Shown: positions 7,407 through 16,457 of the stretch, one piece after another
Layout of the letters: each line of letters begins with the position of its first letter
Position numbering within the stretch: position 1 is the stretch's first letter
Source of the DNA: Nodosilinea sp. P-1105
GTDB lineage: Bacteria > Cyanobacteriota > Cyanobacteriia > Phormidesmidales > Phormidesmidaceae
NCBI RefSeq assembly: GCF_012911975.1
Contig: NZ_SMDQ01000027.1
Location: forward strand, 1 to 64,000
Direction of reading: 5' to 3'
Length of the DNA stretch: 64,000 nt
Made by a program: the position numbers and the translations under genes
Notes under the pieces: generated by a model
What the model was told of the DNA's origin: nothing
What the model saw: only the letters and a program-made list of their open reading frames with translations
The model's database searches: none

Positions 7407-9677
7407 ATGATTTACATCCACCCCTGGCAGGTCTTCACCCGGCCCAATCGGGTTAAAACCCCCACCGTCTTACAAATGGAAGCGGTGGAATGTGGTGCTG
7501 CTGCCCTTGGCAGTATTTTGGGCTACTACGGTCGTTATGTGCCCCTGGCAGAACTGCGCCAAGCCTGTGGTGTTTCGCGGGATGGGGTAACCGCCGCCAA
7601 TGTATTGAAGGCCGCTCGGTACTATGGGCTAGAGGCCGCAGGCTTTAAGAAAAGTCTGAGCCGAGTGCAGCAAGTGCCTCCCCCTTTTATGGTGTTCTGG
7701 CACTTTAATCATTTTTTGGTGGTTGAGGGTTTTCAAGGAGACCGGATTGCCTTAAATGACCCGGCCACTGGTCCTCGCCAGGTAACGTTAGAGGAATTCG
7801 ACCAGGGCTATACTGGCATCACCCTTACCTTTAGTCCCGGGGAGAGATTTACCCCTGGTGGCCACCATCCCCGGATTCTAAGGTCGCTGGTGCATCGCCT
7901 CAGTCCCGCCAGGGGGGCCCTGCTACTGACCGTGGCGGCGGGTCTTTTGCTGGTGTTGCCAACACTGACCCTGCCAGCTCTCAACCAAATCTTTATCGAT
8001 GACATTTTGGTGGGTGATCAAGATAGTTGGTTGCCTTATGTGTTGGGGGTCTTACTGCTGACTGCTGGTATCCAAGCCTGGCTAACGGCGCTACAACGGC
8101 AGTATCTACGAGCCATGCGAATCAAACTGGCGGTGGGTATGACAAGTCGCTTTGTCTGGCACCTGTTGCGACTGCCCGCAGACTTCTATGGGCAGCGTTT
8201 TGCCGGGGAAATTGCCAGCCGCATTCGCCTGAACGACGAGGTTGCCCAGGTGTTGTCCGGGCGTCTTACCACCACGGTGATTAGCTTAGTGCTGGCGACA
8301 GTCTATGCCGTGGCGATGGCTCTGTATGACTGGCTGCTGACCTTACTAGTCGTCGGGTTAGCCACTGTCAATATCTTAGTCTTGCAATGGGCCGCCCGGC
8401 ACCGGGTAGATGCCAATCTGCGGTTGGCCCAAGAGCGGGGCAAAGTATCTGGAGTGGCGATCGCAGGTTTGCAAACCATCGAAACCTTGAAAGCCTCCGG
8501 GCTGGAGTCCGACTTTTTTGCCCGCTGGTCTGGCTACTACACCAAATCCCTAAAGGCCCAGCAGGCCCTCAGTCAGGTCAATCGACTGGTGGGGGTGCTG
8601 CCCGAACTAATATCCACTCTGACGGCCATGGCGCTGTTGCTGGTCGGTGGCTGGCGGGTCATAAACGGCAGCTTAACCATTGGCATGTTGATTGCGTTTC
8701 AACTGCTGATGCAAAGCTTTCAGCGCCCCGTCAATCAGCTGGTGAGCTTTGGCAGCACCCTGCAAACTCTCCAGGGCAACCTGAATCGGCTGGATGATGT
8801 TTTGCAAACGGCCCCAGCAGACACCCTAGACAGCCGTCGGCAGGAAATGGCAATGTCCTCCGCAGCCTCCCGTCTCCCCTGTGACCCCTTACTTGCCTGG
8901 GGGCAAGGCCCAAACAGGGCGTCGCCCACCTCCCCACCTTTCAATTCTCCGCGCCTTTCCGGAGCGATCGCCCTGCATCACCTCACCTTTGGCTATCAAC
9001 CCCTGGCCGCCCCCTTGATCCGAGACTTTAACCTATCGATTCGACCGGGGCAGCGCATTGCCCTAGTGGGGGGCAGTGGCTCTGGTAAATCTACCCTGGC
9101 CCGGGTAATTGCGGGCCTCTATCCTGCCTGGGAGGGTGACATTTACTTTGATGGTCGCCCCCGCCACCACTGGCCCGCCGCTGTACTGTCCCAGTCCATC
9201 GCCTTTGTCGACCAAGACATTGTGATCTTCGAGGGATCTATCCGTGACAACCTCACCCTCTGGGACAGTACAATTCCCGACGCCGATCTACGCCGTGCCA
9301 CCCAGGATGCCGCCATTGAGTCCGTCATTCTAGCCCAACCCTGTGGCTATGATGCCCCCCTGATGGAAGGGGCCACTAACCTCAGTGGCGGTCAGCGTCA
9401 GCGCCTGGAAATTGCCCGTGCTCTGATCAATAACCCCGCCATTCTAATCCTTGACGAAGCCACCAGTGCCCTGGATAGCACCACCGAGTACCACATTGAC
9501 CAGAACCTGAGACGACGGGGGTGTACCTGCATTCTTGTCGCCCACCGCCTCAGCACCATCCGTGACTGCGACGAAATCATCGTCCTCGATCGCGGCACCG
9601 TGGTTCAACGGGGCACCCATGAACAACTCTGGTCCCAGGGCGGGCACTATGCCGAATTGCTGCAACAGGAAACATGA
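7407..9677 (+). CDS. NHLM-type C39 peptidase-containing ABC exporter (PCAT)
   Basis: 756 residues from ATG 7407; an upstream frame start at 7368 would overlap the previous gene. Residues about 15-140 are a C39 cysteine peptidase with Q23, catalytic C29 in QMEAVECGAAALG, H102 in HFNHFLVVEGF and D118 in LNDPATG. All three catalytic residues are present. Residues about 165-480 are an ABC type-I transmembrane domain (LPALNQIFIDDIL and following helices). The ATPase has Walker A GGSGSGKST near 554, signature LSGGQRQRLEIARAL near 658 and Walker B ILILDEATSALD near 678. Expected role: cut a double-glycine leader in the cytoplasm and export the product. It overlaps the next gene by 4 bases (ATGA). 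The adjacent double-glycine peptide at 5261-5443 is the obvious substrate. Confidence 0.9.
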   Translation: MIYIHPWQVFTRPNRVKTPTVLQMEAVECGAAALGSILGYYGRYVPLAELRQACGVSRDGVTAANVLKAARYYGLEAAGFKKSLSRVQQVPPPFMVFWHFNHFLVVEGFQGDRIALNDPATGPRQVTLEEFDQGYTGITLTFSPGERFTPGGHHPRILRSLVHRLSPARGALLLTVAAGLLLVLPTLTLPALNQIFIDDILVGDQDSWLPYVLGVLLLTAGIQAWLTALQRQYLRAMRIKLAVGMTSRFVWHLLRLPADFYGQRFAGEIASRIRLNDEVAQVLSGRLTTTVISLVLATVYAVAMALYDWLLTLLVVGLATVNILVLQWAARHRVDANLRLAQERGKVSGVAIAGLQTIETLKASGLESDFFARWSGYYTKSLKAQQALSQVNRLVGVLPELISTLTAMALLLVGGWRVINGSLTIGMLIAFQLLMQSFQRPVNQLVSFGSTLQTLQGNLNRLDDVLQTAPADTLDSRRQEMAMSSAASRLPCDPLLAWGQGPNRASPTSPPFNSPRLSGAIALHHLTFGYQPLAAPLIRDFNLSIRPGQRIALVGGSGSGKSTLARVIAGLYPAWEGDIYFDGRPRHHWPAAVLSQSIAFVDQDIVIFEGSIRDNLTLWDSTIPDADLRRATQDAAIESVILAQPCGYDAPLMEGATNLSGGQRQRLEIARALINNPAILILDEATSALDSTTEYHIDQNLRRRGCTCILVAHRLSTIRDCDEIIVLDRGTVVQRGTHEQLWSQGGHYAELLQQET

Positions 9678-12538
9678 AGACCGCTACCCATCCACCCATG
9701 CTCACGGCTAACACCCCACTGTTCCTCAACGATCCCTACCAAGCCTGGCTCATCGAGTCTGGCCAGATTGCTGTATTTGCGGTGCGACTGCAAGAGGGAG
9801 ACCCCGTAGGGGAGCGACGCTATCTGTTTACGGTGTCGTCCGGGGCAGCGATGTTTGGGGCGCCGGCGGATGGCATCTGGGGGCTATTGGCGGTGGCGTT
9901 GGCACCAGCGGCGGTGCAGCCGTTACCGTTTACTCCGGCGGATGACACCTGCTCCCAAGCGATGCTGACGCCTCTGGTTGATGGCTGGATTCAGCACCTG
10001 GGGCAGGTGACGGGGCTGCCACGACCACCTCAGCCAGGACGGGTTCCAGAGACCCACTATGTTGCTTTGATGGCCGGGCAGGTGTGTATTCCGGCTCCCT
10101 CGCAGGTGTTGTGGGTGCGGTTGCAGCAGGGGCAGGCGGCTTGGATGGGTGCGGCACAGTTGCCCGTCGAGTCGGCGTTGGGCTGTTTTCCGGTGGGGCC
10201 AGGTATGTTTCTGACGGCGCAAGACAACATCGAGTTCTTTGCCCGAGCTACCCCTAAGGTGAAAAATAAAACGATTTTGGTGAAGGGACTGCGGCAGCTG
10301 CATCGTTACTTTTTTCAACTGTTGGAAGAGCTGGAGGCGGATCGCGATCGCCAGACTCAACACCGGTTACACCAACGGTTGCAGCTTAACCAGTGCCTGA
10401 CCCAGCAGGTGGTGCAGACGCTGACAACAGTGTTATCTCCTACGCCTTCGGACCTGGCCAGTTCCCAAGATCCCTACTTAGGGGCCGTGGGGGCCGTGGG
10501 CCATGCCCTGGGAATAACGATTAAACCAGCCCCCCAGGGGACAGGGCAGAAGTATTATCAGGATCCTCTAGCCGCGATCGCCCGAGCCTCGCAGGTGCGA
10601 CTGCGGCGGGTATTACTGCGGGGAACCTGGTGGCAGCAGGACAATGGCCCCCTGGTGGCTAACTGGTGCGATAGTGGCCAACCGGTAGCCCTACTGCCCC
10701 AACCCGGGGGATATGACCTGTTTGACCCTAAAGGGGGAGATCGCCAGCCCGTAGACCCGACCCTGGCCGGTCGCCTGGCCCCCCAGGCCGCCATGATCTA
10801 CCGTCCCCTGCCCCCGGTGATTCGCCCTGACACCCTACTGAAGTTTGTCTTCCAGGGGCAGCGCCAGGATGGATTGATGATTTTAGCCACGGGGCTGGTG
10901 GCGACCCTGCTAGGGATGTTGGTTCCCCAGGCCACAGCCTTATTGGTAGACCAGGTGATTCCCTACGGTGAAACTTCCCTGTTGTTTCAGTTGGGGCTGG
11001 GCTTGTTGGCCGTGGCCCTGGGCCGAACTAGTTTTCAATTGGCTCAGGCGATCGCCACCCTGCGCATAGAAACGCGATCAGAGGCCGATCTTCAGGTGGC
11101 GGTGTGGGATCGTCTACTGAAATTACGACCCACCTTTTTCCGGCAGTATGCCATTGGTGATCTCAACTCTCGGGTATCCAGCATTAACGGCATCCGCCGC
11201 CGGGTCAGTGAGGTGGCTATTCAGGGGCTGTTTGCCGGGGCCTTCGCTCTGCTAAATCTGGGCTTACTGATCTACTACAGCCCCCCATTGGCCGGGGTCG
11301 CTGGACTGGTGGCGCTGTTGGTTCTGGGGGTAACCCTGGGGTCTGGTCTGGTGTTGATCCGCAAACATGAACCCCTACTGGCCATTCAGGGGCAGCTCTA
11401 CGGATTGGTGGTGCAGCTAGTCAACGGGGTGGCCAAACTACGCATTGCCGGGGCCGAAGAGCGGGCCTTTAACCAGTGGGGGCAGCGCTACAGCGATCAG
11501 TTGCGGCTCACGCTCAGTACCCAACGGCTGGAAGATGCCGTGGAGGTATTTAACACAGCGTTGCCGACGCTCACCACCCTGGTCCTGTTCTGGCTGGCCA
11601 GTGTGTGGGTTGGGGGCAGAGATGATAGCGTTATGGCCCTGAGTACCGGCCAGTTTATTGCCTTTACCGTAGCTTACGGCACCTTCATTGGGGGCACTAC
11701 TGCCCTCAGCTATAGCCTATTGAGCTTGATCGACGTGGTGCCCCTGTGGCGGCGATCGCACCCCATTCTCCAGGCCCAGCCCGAAATCGACCTGACCAAA
11801 AGCGATCCCGGTCCCCTCTCTGGCAACATCCGGCTGGATCGGGTCGGCTTTCGCTACCGCGACGACGGTCCGCTGATCCTTGACCAACTTTCCCTGGCGG
11901 CCCAACCCGGCGAATTTATCGCCCTGGTAGGACCATCAGGCTCGGGAAAATCCACCGTGATGCGACTGCTGCTAGGGTTTGAAATGCCCCAATCTGGCAG
12001 TGTGTACTTCGATGGCCAGGATTTGATCGGATTAGATGTGGTGGCGATCCGCCGACAACTGGGGGTGGTGCTGCAAACCAGTCGCCTCAGCGCCGGATCG
12101 ATTTTTGACAACATTGCTGGGAATGGTCTGATTTCCCTAGAGGATGCTTGGCTAGCGGCGGAGCAAGTGGGTTTTGCTGAAGATATTCGCGCCCTGCCCA
12201 TGGGAATGCACACAGTGGTGAGTGAGGGCGGCGGCAACCTCTCCGGAGGACAGCGACAGCGATTGCTGATTGCCCGAGCCCTGGCTAATCAACCCCAAAT
12301 CATGCTGATGGATGAGGCCACAAGTGCCCTCGATAACCGTACTCAGGCGATTGTTACCGAAAGTCTGGGTCGTCTTAAGGTAACCCGGATCGTGATCGCC
12401 CATCGCCTCAGTACCATTCGCCATGCTGACCGGATTTATGTTTTGCAGGCCGGTCGAGTAGTACAGCAGGGTTGCTTTGCCGAATTAGCAAATCAACCCG
12501 GTTTGTTTGCCCAACTAACTCAGCGCCAGCAGCTTTGA
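9674..12538 (+). CDS. NHLM bacteriocin-system ABC transporter, second ATP-binding/permease protein
   Basis: 954 residues, translationally coupled to the C39 exporter by ATGA. The long N-terminal part (about 1-390) is typical of the NHLM second ABC protein. It opens with LNDPYQAWLIESGQIAVFAV, a regulatory cupin/CNB-like fold. It then has a domain with GTWWQQDNGPLV and PVALLPQPGGYDLFDP that resembles a C39-like fold without a catalytic cysteine. Membrane helices occupy about 400-690. The ATPase carries Walker A GPSGSGKST near 753, signature LSGGQRQRLLIARAL near 856 and Walker B IMLMDEATSALD. It probably forms the exporter together with the PCAT subunit. The family name is from memory of the NHLM triad (secretion protein, peptidase exporter, second ABC). 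Confidence 0.85.
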   Translation: MKTATHPPMLTANTPLFLNDPYQAWLIESGQIAVFAVRLQEGDPVGERRYLFTVSSGAAMFGAPADGIWGLLAVALAPAAVQPLPFTPADDTCSQAMLTPLVDGWIQHLGQVTGLPRPPQPGRVPETHYVALMAGQVCIPAPSQVLWVRLQQGQAAWMGAAQLPVESALGCFPVGPGMFLTAQDNIEFFARATPKVKNKTILVKGLRQLHRYFFQLLEELEADRDRQTQHRLHQRLQLNQCLTQQVVQTLTTVLSPTPSDLASSQDPYLGAVGAVGHALGITIKPAPQGTGQKYYQDPLAAIARASQVRLRRVLLRGTWWQQDNGPLVANWCDSGQPVALLPQPGGYDLFDPKGGDRQPVDPTLAGRLAPQAAMIYRPLPPVIRPDTLLKFVFQGQRQDGLMILATGLVATLLGMLVPQATALLVDQVIPYGETSLLFQLGLGLLAVALGRTSFQLAQAIATLRIETRSEADLQVAVWDRLLKLRPTFFRQYAIGDLNSRVSSINGIRRRVSEVAIQGLFAGAFALLNLGLLIYYSPPLAGVAGLVALLVLGVTLGSGLVLIRKHEPLLAIQGQLYGLVVQLVNGVAKLRIAGAEERAFNQWGQRYSDQLRLTLSTQRLEDAVEVFNTALPTLTTLVLFWLASVWVGGRDDSVMALSTGQFIAFTVAYGTFIGGTTALSYSLLSLIDVVPLWRRSHPILQAQPEIDLTKSDPGPLSGNIRLDRVGFRYRDDGPLILDQLSLAAQPGEFIALVGPSGSGKSTVMRLLLGFEMPQSGSVYFDGQDLIGLDVVAIRRQLGVVLQTSRLSAGSIFDNIAGNGLISLEDAWLAAEQVGFAEDIRALPMGMHTVVSEGGGNLSGGQRQRLLIARALANQPQIMLMDEATSALDNRTQAIVTESLGRLKVTRIVIAHRLSTIRHADRIYVLQAGRVVQQGCFAELANQPGLFAQLTQRQQL

Positions 12539-12620
12539 ACCAAAGGCATCAGCCATGCGAGGAACCCAGGCTCTGGCTCTGGTGAGGGGTATCGCAGAAC
12601 GTCGGTAAGCTCAGATGGCA

Positions 12621-14066
12621 TCAGTCGTCTTGTTCATGCGGGCGATCGCCCCGATTCAATAGCGTCGGCAGCCCGGTTCCTTCCCAGGTAGTGTTGAAAT
12701 GGTCAGGACTGGCGTTGCGCCACAGCACCAACCCCCCGGTCGCGACCCCCAGCCCCAGCAGGGTGCTGGCCACCCAGCGGGTAACCGGCGGGGTAGACCG
12801 CTGGCGGGCCGGGCGAGAAGACACCGTATGGCGTTGTAGCAGCTCATCGGTTAGCCAACTGAGCGATGCCTTAAAGTTGTGGACTGGATTCGGCAGTAGT
12901 TGTAAATAGGTGGCCTGGCGCAGTAGGTGCCCCTGACGGCCCGTAATCACCACCCGGTTAAACAGATTGGCGGCCCCATCGGCTAGCCCCAACTTCATCA
13001 GGGTGCCCCGCAGGGTGACCTGGGCGGGTTGCAGCGGTTGTCCCTGCACCTGGGCATTCACGTTGGTGGCGATCGCCTCTCCCTGCTGATAGGCCACCTG
13101 AGCGGTGGCTGGTTGAGGAGAGTCAAGCACAGCACAATCTCCCCCGGCAAACACAGTCGGGTAGTCCGGCAGTTGCAATGTCGGTAAGATCCGCAGCCGA
13201 CCACCGCGATCGCGGCTGTCTGGCGGCACATCCAGGCTAGACAGCAGCGGGTTGACCCGGTTGCCAGTCGTCCAAATGACTGTTTGCGTCGGTAGCGTAT
13301 GGGACTGCTCTGCCCGGGTATAAGTCAACTCGGTGGGCGATATCTCAGTTGCTGCGGCACCAGCCATGATCTCCACCGGTACCAGCCGTTCTCGGAGCGC
13401 TTGTTTGGCCGTGTCGCGCAGACCATCATTCAGATCCCCCTTGAGGATGTCCTGACTGCGATTCACCACCACCACCCGCAGGTCTGAACGAATCCCCTCA
13501 AACTTGCGAGCCCACTGGGGCAACAGGTCCCCCAGGGTAGCGGCCATTTCAACCCCTGCCGGTCCTGCCCCGACAATCGCCACCGTCAGCAACGCCTGCC
13601 GCTCAGTGGCATCGGTGGTTTGACTGGCCCGCTGCAAACATTGTCGCAGGTGTTGGGCCAGGCGGCGGGCATTTTCCCCGGTGCGGAACGGAAACCCATA
13701 GTCCTTAACCCCGGGAATGCCAAAATCATGCATGGTACTGCCCACCCCCAGGACCAGATGGCCATAGGTATACTGCAAGCCAGAGGCCAACCTGAGCTGC
13801 TGCTGCTGCAAGTCAACCTGGTCCACCCGGTCATGGATGAAGGTGATCTCATCGCAGTTGAGCAGGTCATCGTACTTGGGCCACACCTGCTGCTCACTTA
13901 GCTCACCACTCAGAAGTTCGTATAATAGGGGTTTAAAGACAAAGCGTTCCGCTTGATCAATCAAAATAATTGGGGCCGGGTGGTGCTGATGGCAGAGGTG
14001 CATCGCTGCAAACAACCCTAAAAACCCTCCCCCCACAATTACGGTGGGCTCTGTGGTCACAGACAT
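12621..14066 (-). CDS. Type II NAD(P)H:quinone dehydrogenase (Ndb-like) with C-terminal membrane anchor
   Basis: 481 residues. There are two Rossmann motifs: VIVGGGFLGLFAA for FAD near residues 9-21, and AIVGAGPAGVEMAATL for NAD(P)H near 165. The order TWTTGN..., then FAGGDCAV with the flavin-binding Asp, is that of NDH-2 enzymes. The C-terminal extension is unusual for minimal NDH-2. After the oxidoreductase domain comes a basic linker (SSRPARQRST) and one clear helix, VASTLLGLGVATGGLVLW, about 40 residues before the end, which would tether the enzyme to thylakoid or plasma membrane. Cyanobacteria carry several Ndb paralogues; which one this is cannot be decided here. It converges with the NHLM operon. 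Confidence 0.82.
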   Translation of the reverse strand: MSVTTEPTVIVGGGFLGLFAAMHLCHQHHPAPIILIDQAERFVFKPLLYELLSGELSEQQVWPKYDDLLNCDEITFIHDRVDQVDLQQQQLRLASGLQYTYGHLVLGVGSTMHDFGIPGVKDYGFPFRTGENARRLAQHLRQCLQRASQTTDATERQALLTVAIVGAGPAGVEMAATLGDLLPQWARKFEGIRSDLRVVVVNRSQDILKGDLNDGLRDTAKQALRERLVPVEIMAGAAATEISPTELTYTRAEQSHTLPTQTVIWTTGNRVNPLLSSLDVPPDSRDRGGRLRILPTLQLPDYPTVFAGGDCAVLDSPQPATAQVAYQQGEAIATNVNAQVQGQPLQPAQVTLRGTLMKLGLADGAANLFNRVVITGRQGHLLRQATYLQLLPNPVHNFKASLSWLTDELLQRHTVSSRPARQRSTPPVTRWVASTLLGLGVATGGLVLWRNASPDHFNTTWEGTGLPTLLNRGDRPHEQDD

Positions 14067-14225
14067 CGCTTCATCCTTCCCTAGGCTGCCTTCTTGTATC
14101 TCGACCTTAAGAGTTAAGGTGTTAACCCGCTCAGGGGCACCTCCATTGAAGGAAATCAGCCTGAAGTTACCCTGATGACAGGTTGAGTTTTTCCTGAGAC
14201 CTGGGCGACAGGTAGGAGCGTATAT

Positions 14226-14332
14226 CTAGAACGCCGGTACAGAAACCTGGTTTCTTGGCCAGACAGCAGATTATGTCGTTAGAGCAGTGACGAAGAAACC
14301 GGGTTTTTAGCCATACTGAACCGATGCTCTAG
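14226..14332. repeat. CTAG-ended dispersed repeat, 107 bp, copy 1
   Basis: Begins CTAGAACGCCGGTACAGA and ends CATACTGAACCGATGCTCTAG-like sequence. Those ends are shared with copies at 32459-32564 and 46564-46670, while the centre differs: AAACCTGGTTTCTT and AAGAAACCGGGTTT here form an internal hairpin. It occupies most of the 336-bp gap between the NDH-2 and ABC-importer genes. No TSD longer than TA is visible. Confidence 0.7.
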
Positions 14333-14403
14333 TACTGCCTGACAAAAATATGACCACCATTGCTGAGGGGGTCAGGTGTAGCCTGATCCTGTCAGCGTGA
14401 GCC

Positions 14404-15471
14404 TTAATTCAGGCGAGCTTCTGTCTGTGTGTCGAACCAGTGAATTGACTCAGGGGGTAGGGCCAACTTCAGATTTTCCCGACTCCAAGTGGCGTCAGAA
14501 GGTAATAGAGCCCGTAGGGTCAGGTTTTCATCGCCATGCACCCGCAGGCTAATTAGATCGCTCATCCCTAAATTTTCCACCAGGAAGACATTGCCCTGCA
14601 CAATCTGGTGATCGCCTTCCCGAGGTAAACGCAGGTGTTCCGGCCGAATGCCCATAATCACGGAGGATTTGGCTGGCAGGTTAGCTGGTAGATCCACCTT
14701 GGAATCGCCCAGCAATACCGCATTGTTCACCCGTTCTAAGGAGATCAAATTCATTTGGGGACTGCCAATAAAGCTGGCCACAAACCGGTTAGCCGGGGTC
14801 TTATAGATTTCGTTGGGGCTACCCAGGTGTTGCAAGTAGCCATCACTGAGGACGGCTACCTTGGTGGAGAGGGTCATGGCCTCAGTCTGGTCGTGGGTGA
14901 CATACACCACCGGGGACTGCTGATCTTCAAAAATCTGCTTCAGGTCAGCCCGCACCTGCTCCCGCAGGAGGGCATCCAGGTTACTCAGGGGTTCGTCGAG
15001 TAAAAACACATCGGGATTGCGCACCAGGGCCCGCGCCAGGGCTACCCGCTGCCGTTGACCACCCGACAGCTTAGCCGGTTTACGGTCAAGCAGAGGGTCT
15101 AACCCCAGGACCCGAGAGGCATCTTGTACCCGCTTTTGAATATCGCCAGACGCCAAATTGCGTAGCTTCAACCCTGAGGCAATGTTCTGCTGCACCGACA
15201 TGTGGGGATACAACGCATAGCTCTGAAACACCATGGCAATGTTGCGATCGCCCGGTGCCAACGGATTAACATCCTTACCCCCAATTAACACCCGCCCTTC
15301 AGTGGGCTGGTCAAGCCCTGCAATCATCCGTAAAATCGTAGACTTACCGCACCCTGACGGCCCCACCAAGGTAAGAAATTCACCATCTTCTACCGACAGG
15401 CTTAAGTCCTTTACCGGCACAATTTTTTGACTGTAGGCTTTGGTTAGATTTTGGAGTTCAAGTTTGGCCAT
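14404..15471 (-). CDS. ABC importer ATPase, MalK/UgpC type (sugar or osmolyte)
   Basis: 355 residues from ATG 15471; the frame extends to a TTG at 15492 inside a heptamer repeat, which is unlikely as a start. Walker A is GPSGCGKST, the signature LSGGQRQRVALARAL, Walker B DVFLLDEPLSNLD, and the switch His is in YVTHDQTEAMTL. The C-terminal TOBE/OB part (VIMGIRPEHLRLP) is typical of the MalK/UgpC subgroup that powers carbohydrate uptake. It lies downstream of two permeases and a binding protein on the same strand, completing an importer. In cyanobacteria this set is commonly the glucosylglycerol/trehalose/sucrose osmolyte importer (Ggt), a plausible but unproven identity. Confidence 0.85.
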   Translation of the reverse strand: MAKLELQNLTKAYSQKIVPVKDLSLSVEDGEFLTLVGPSGCGKSTILRMIAGLDQPTEGRVLIGGKDVNPLAPGDRNIAMVFQSYALYPHMSVQQNIASGLKLRNLASGDIQKRVQDASRVLGLDPLLDRKPAKLSGGQRQRVALARALVRNPDVFLLDEPLSNLDALLREQVRADLKQIFEDQQSPVVYVTHDQTEAMTLSTKVAVLSDGYLQHLGSPNEIYKTPANRFVASFIGSPQMNLISLERVNNAVLLGDSKVDLPANLPAKSSVIMGIRPEHLRLPREGDHQIVQGNVFLVENLGMSDLISLRVHGDENLTLRALLPSDATWSRENLKLALPPESIHWFDTQTEARLN

Positions 15472-15480
15472 GGTATTTAA

Positions 15481-15508
15481 TTCAAAATTCAAAACTCAAA
15501 ATTCAAAT
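15481..15508. repeat. Heptamer array TTCAAAA-type, four units
   Basis: TTCAAAA, TTCAAAA, CTCAAAA and TTCAAAT stand in tandem in the short gap between the permease and ATPase genes, inside a likely polycistronic transcript. Confidence 0.65.
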
Positions 15509-15522
15509 TGATGTCAATCCAG

Positions 15523-16413
15523 CTACCCTTTCACAGAGCCAGCGGTCAGACCCTGTACAATCCGTCGCTGGAAGAACAACACCAGCAGCACCAGCGGAAA
15601 CGTCCCAACTACGGTAGAGGCGGCCAGGGGACCATAAGGAACCTCAAACAGGGTGGTTGCCCCTAGTTGAGCCGCCGCCACTGGAATTGTCTTCATCGAC
15701 TCGCGGGTCATAAAGGTCAGGGCAAACAGAAACTCATTCCAGGCAAAGATAAAGGCTAGAATGCCCGTGGTGACTAAGGCCGGTAGGGTCATGGGCAACA
15801 CGATTTGCCAGAGCATCTGTAGGGTGTTGTAGCCATCCACCTTGGCAGAATCTTCCAAATCTTTAGGCAGTTGCTGAAAGAAACTGCGCATCACCAGAAT
15901 CGTGAGGGGTAAGTTAATGGCGGTGTAGGGCACAATCAGAGCCAGGTAGTTATTGGCCAACCCTAAGGCCCGGACAATCTCTAACAGACCCAAGAACAAC
16001 AAAATGTAGGGAAATAAGGTGACCACCAGGACCGCACCTAAAACGAGTCGCTCTCCAGGGATTCTTAACCGGGCCAGGGCGTAGGCGGCGGGCGACCCAA
16101 GCCCTAAGCACAGGATTGTAGAAATAACGGCCACCAGGGCACTGTTAATGATGTAGATATGAAAATGTTCTTCTCGAAACAGGTCGATGTAGTGACTGAA
16201 CGTGAGCTGATCAGGCCCTGGAAGGTAGACCGTTGGGTCAGCGGTGATGGCGGCATTGGTTTTAATGGAGGTTAATACCTGCCACAGCACTGGTGCCAGG
16301 CTAAAGATGATGGTAAATGCGATCGCCAGCCACAGCAGAATCCGCTTCCAGGGAATACTGCTGTCTGAGGTTGAGGCTGGCGTGGGTGTCGTTGGCTTCG
16401 TAGCAGTAGTCAT
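15523..16413 (-). CDS. Carbohydrate ABC importer permease (MalG-like)
   Basis: 296 residues with about six membrane helices. After a Thr/Pro-rich cytoplasmic N-terminus come the first helix (ILLWLAIAFTIIFSLAPVLW) and the conserved EAA loop YNTLQMLWQIVLPMTLPALV, which contacts the ATPase. The end EFLFALTFM...FFQRRIVQGLTAGSVKG is characteristic of MalG-type subunits. It forms the membrane heterodimer with the next gene. Part of the operon running 18859 to 14404. Substrate is not readable from sequence; the osmolyte importer GgtD is a reasonable candidate. Confidence 0.85.
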   Translation of the reverse strand: MTTATKPTTPTPASTSDSSIPWKRILLWLAIAFTIIFSLAPVLWQVLTSIKTNAAITADPTVYLPGPDQLTFSHYIDLFREEHFHIYIINSALVAVISTILCLGLGSPAAYALARLRIPGERLVLGAVLVVTLFPYILLFLGLLEIVRALGLANNYLALIVPYTAINLPLTILVMRSFFQQLPKDLEDSAKVDGYNTLQMLWQIVLPMTLPALVTTGILAFIFAWNEFLFALTFMTRESMKTIPVAAAQLGATTLFEVPYGPLAASTVVGTFPLVLLVLFFQRRIVQGLTAGSVKG

Positions 16414-16457
16414 AGTTCGCTCAAAAATCTACAATCCAAAACCCTAGATCTCTGGAT

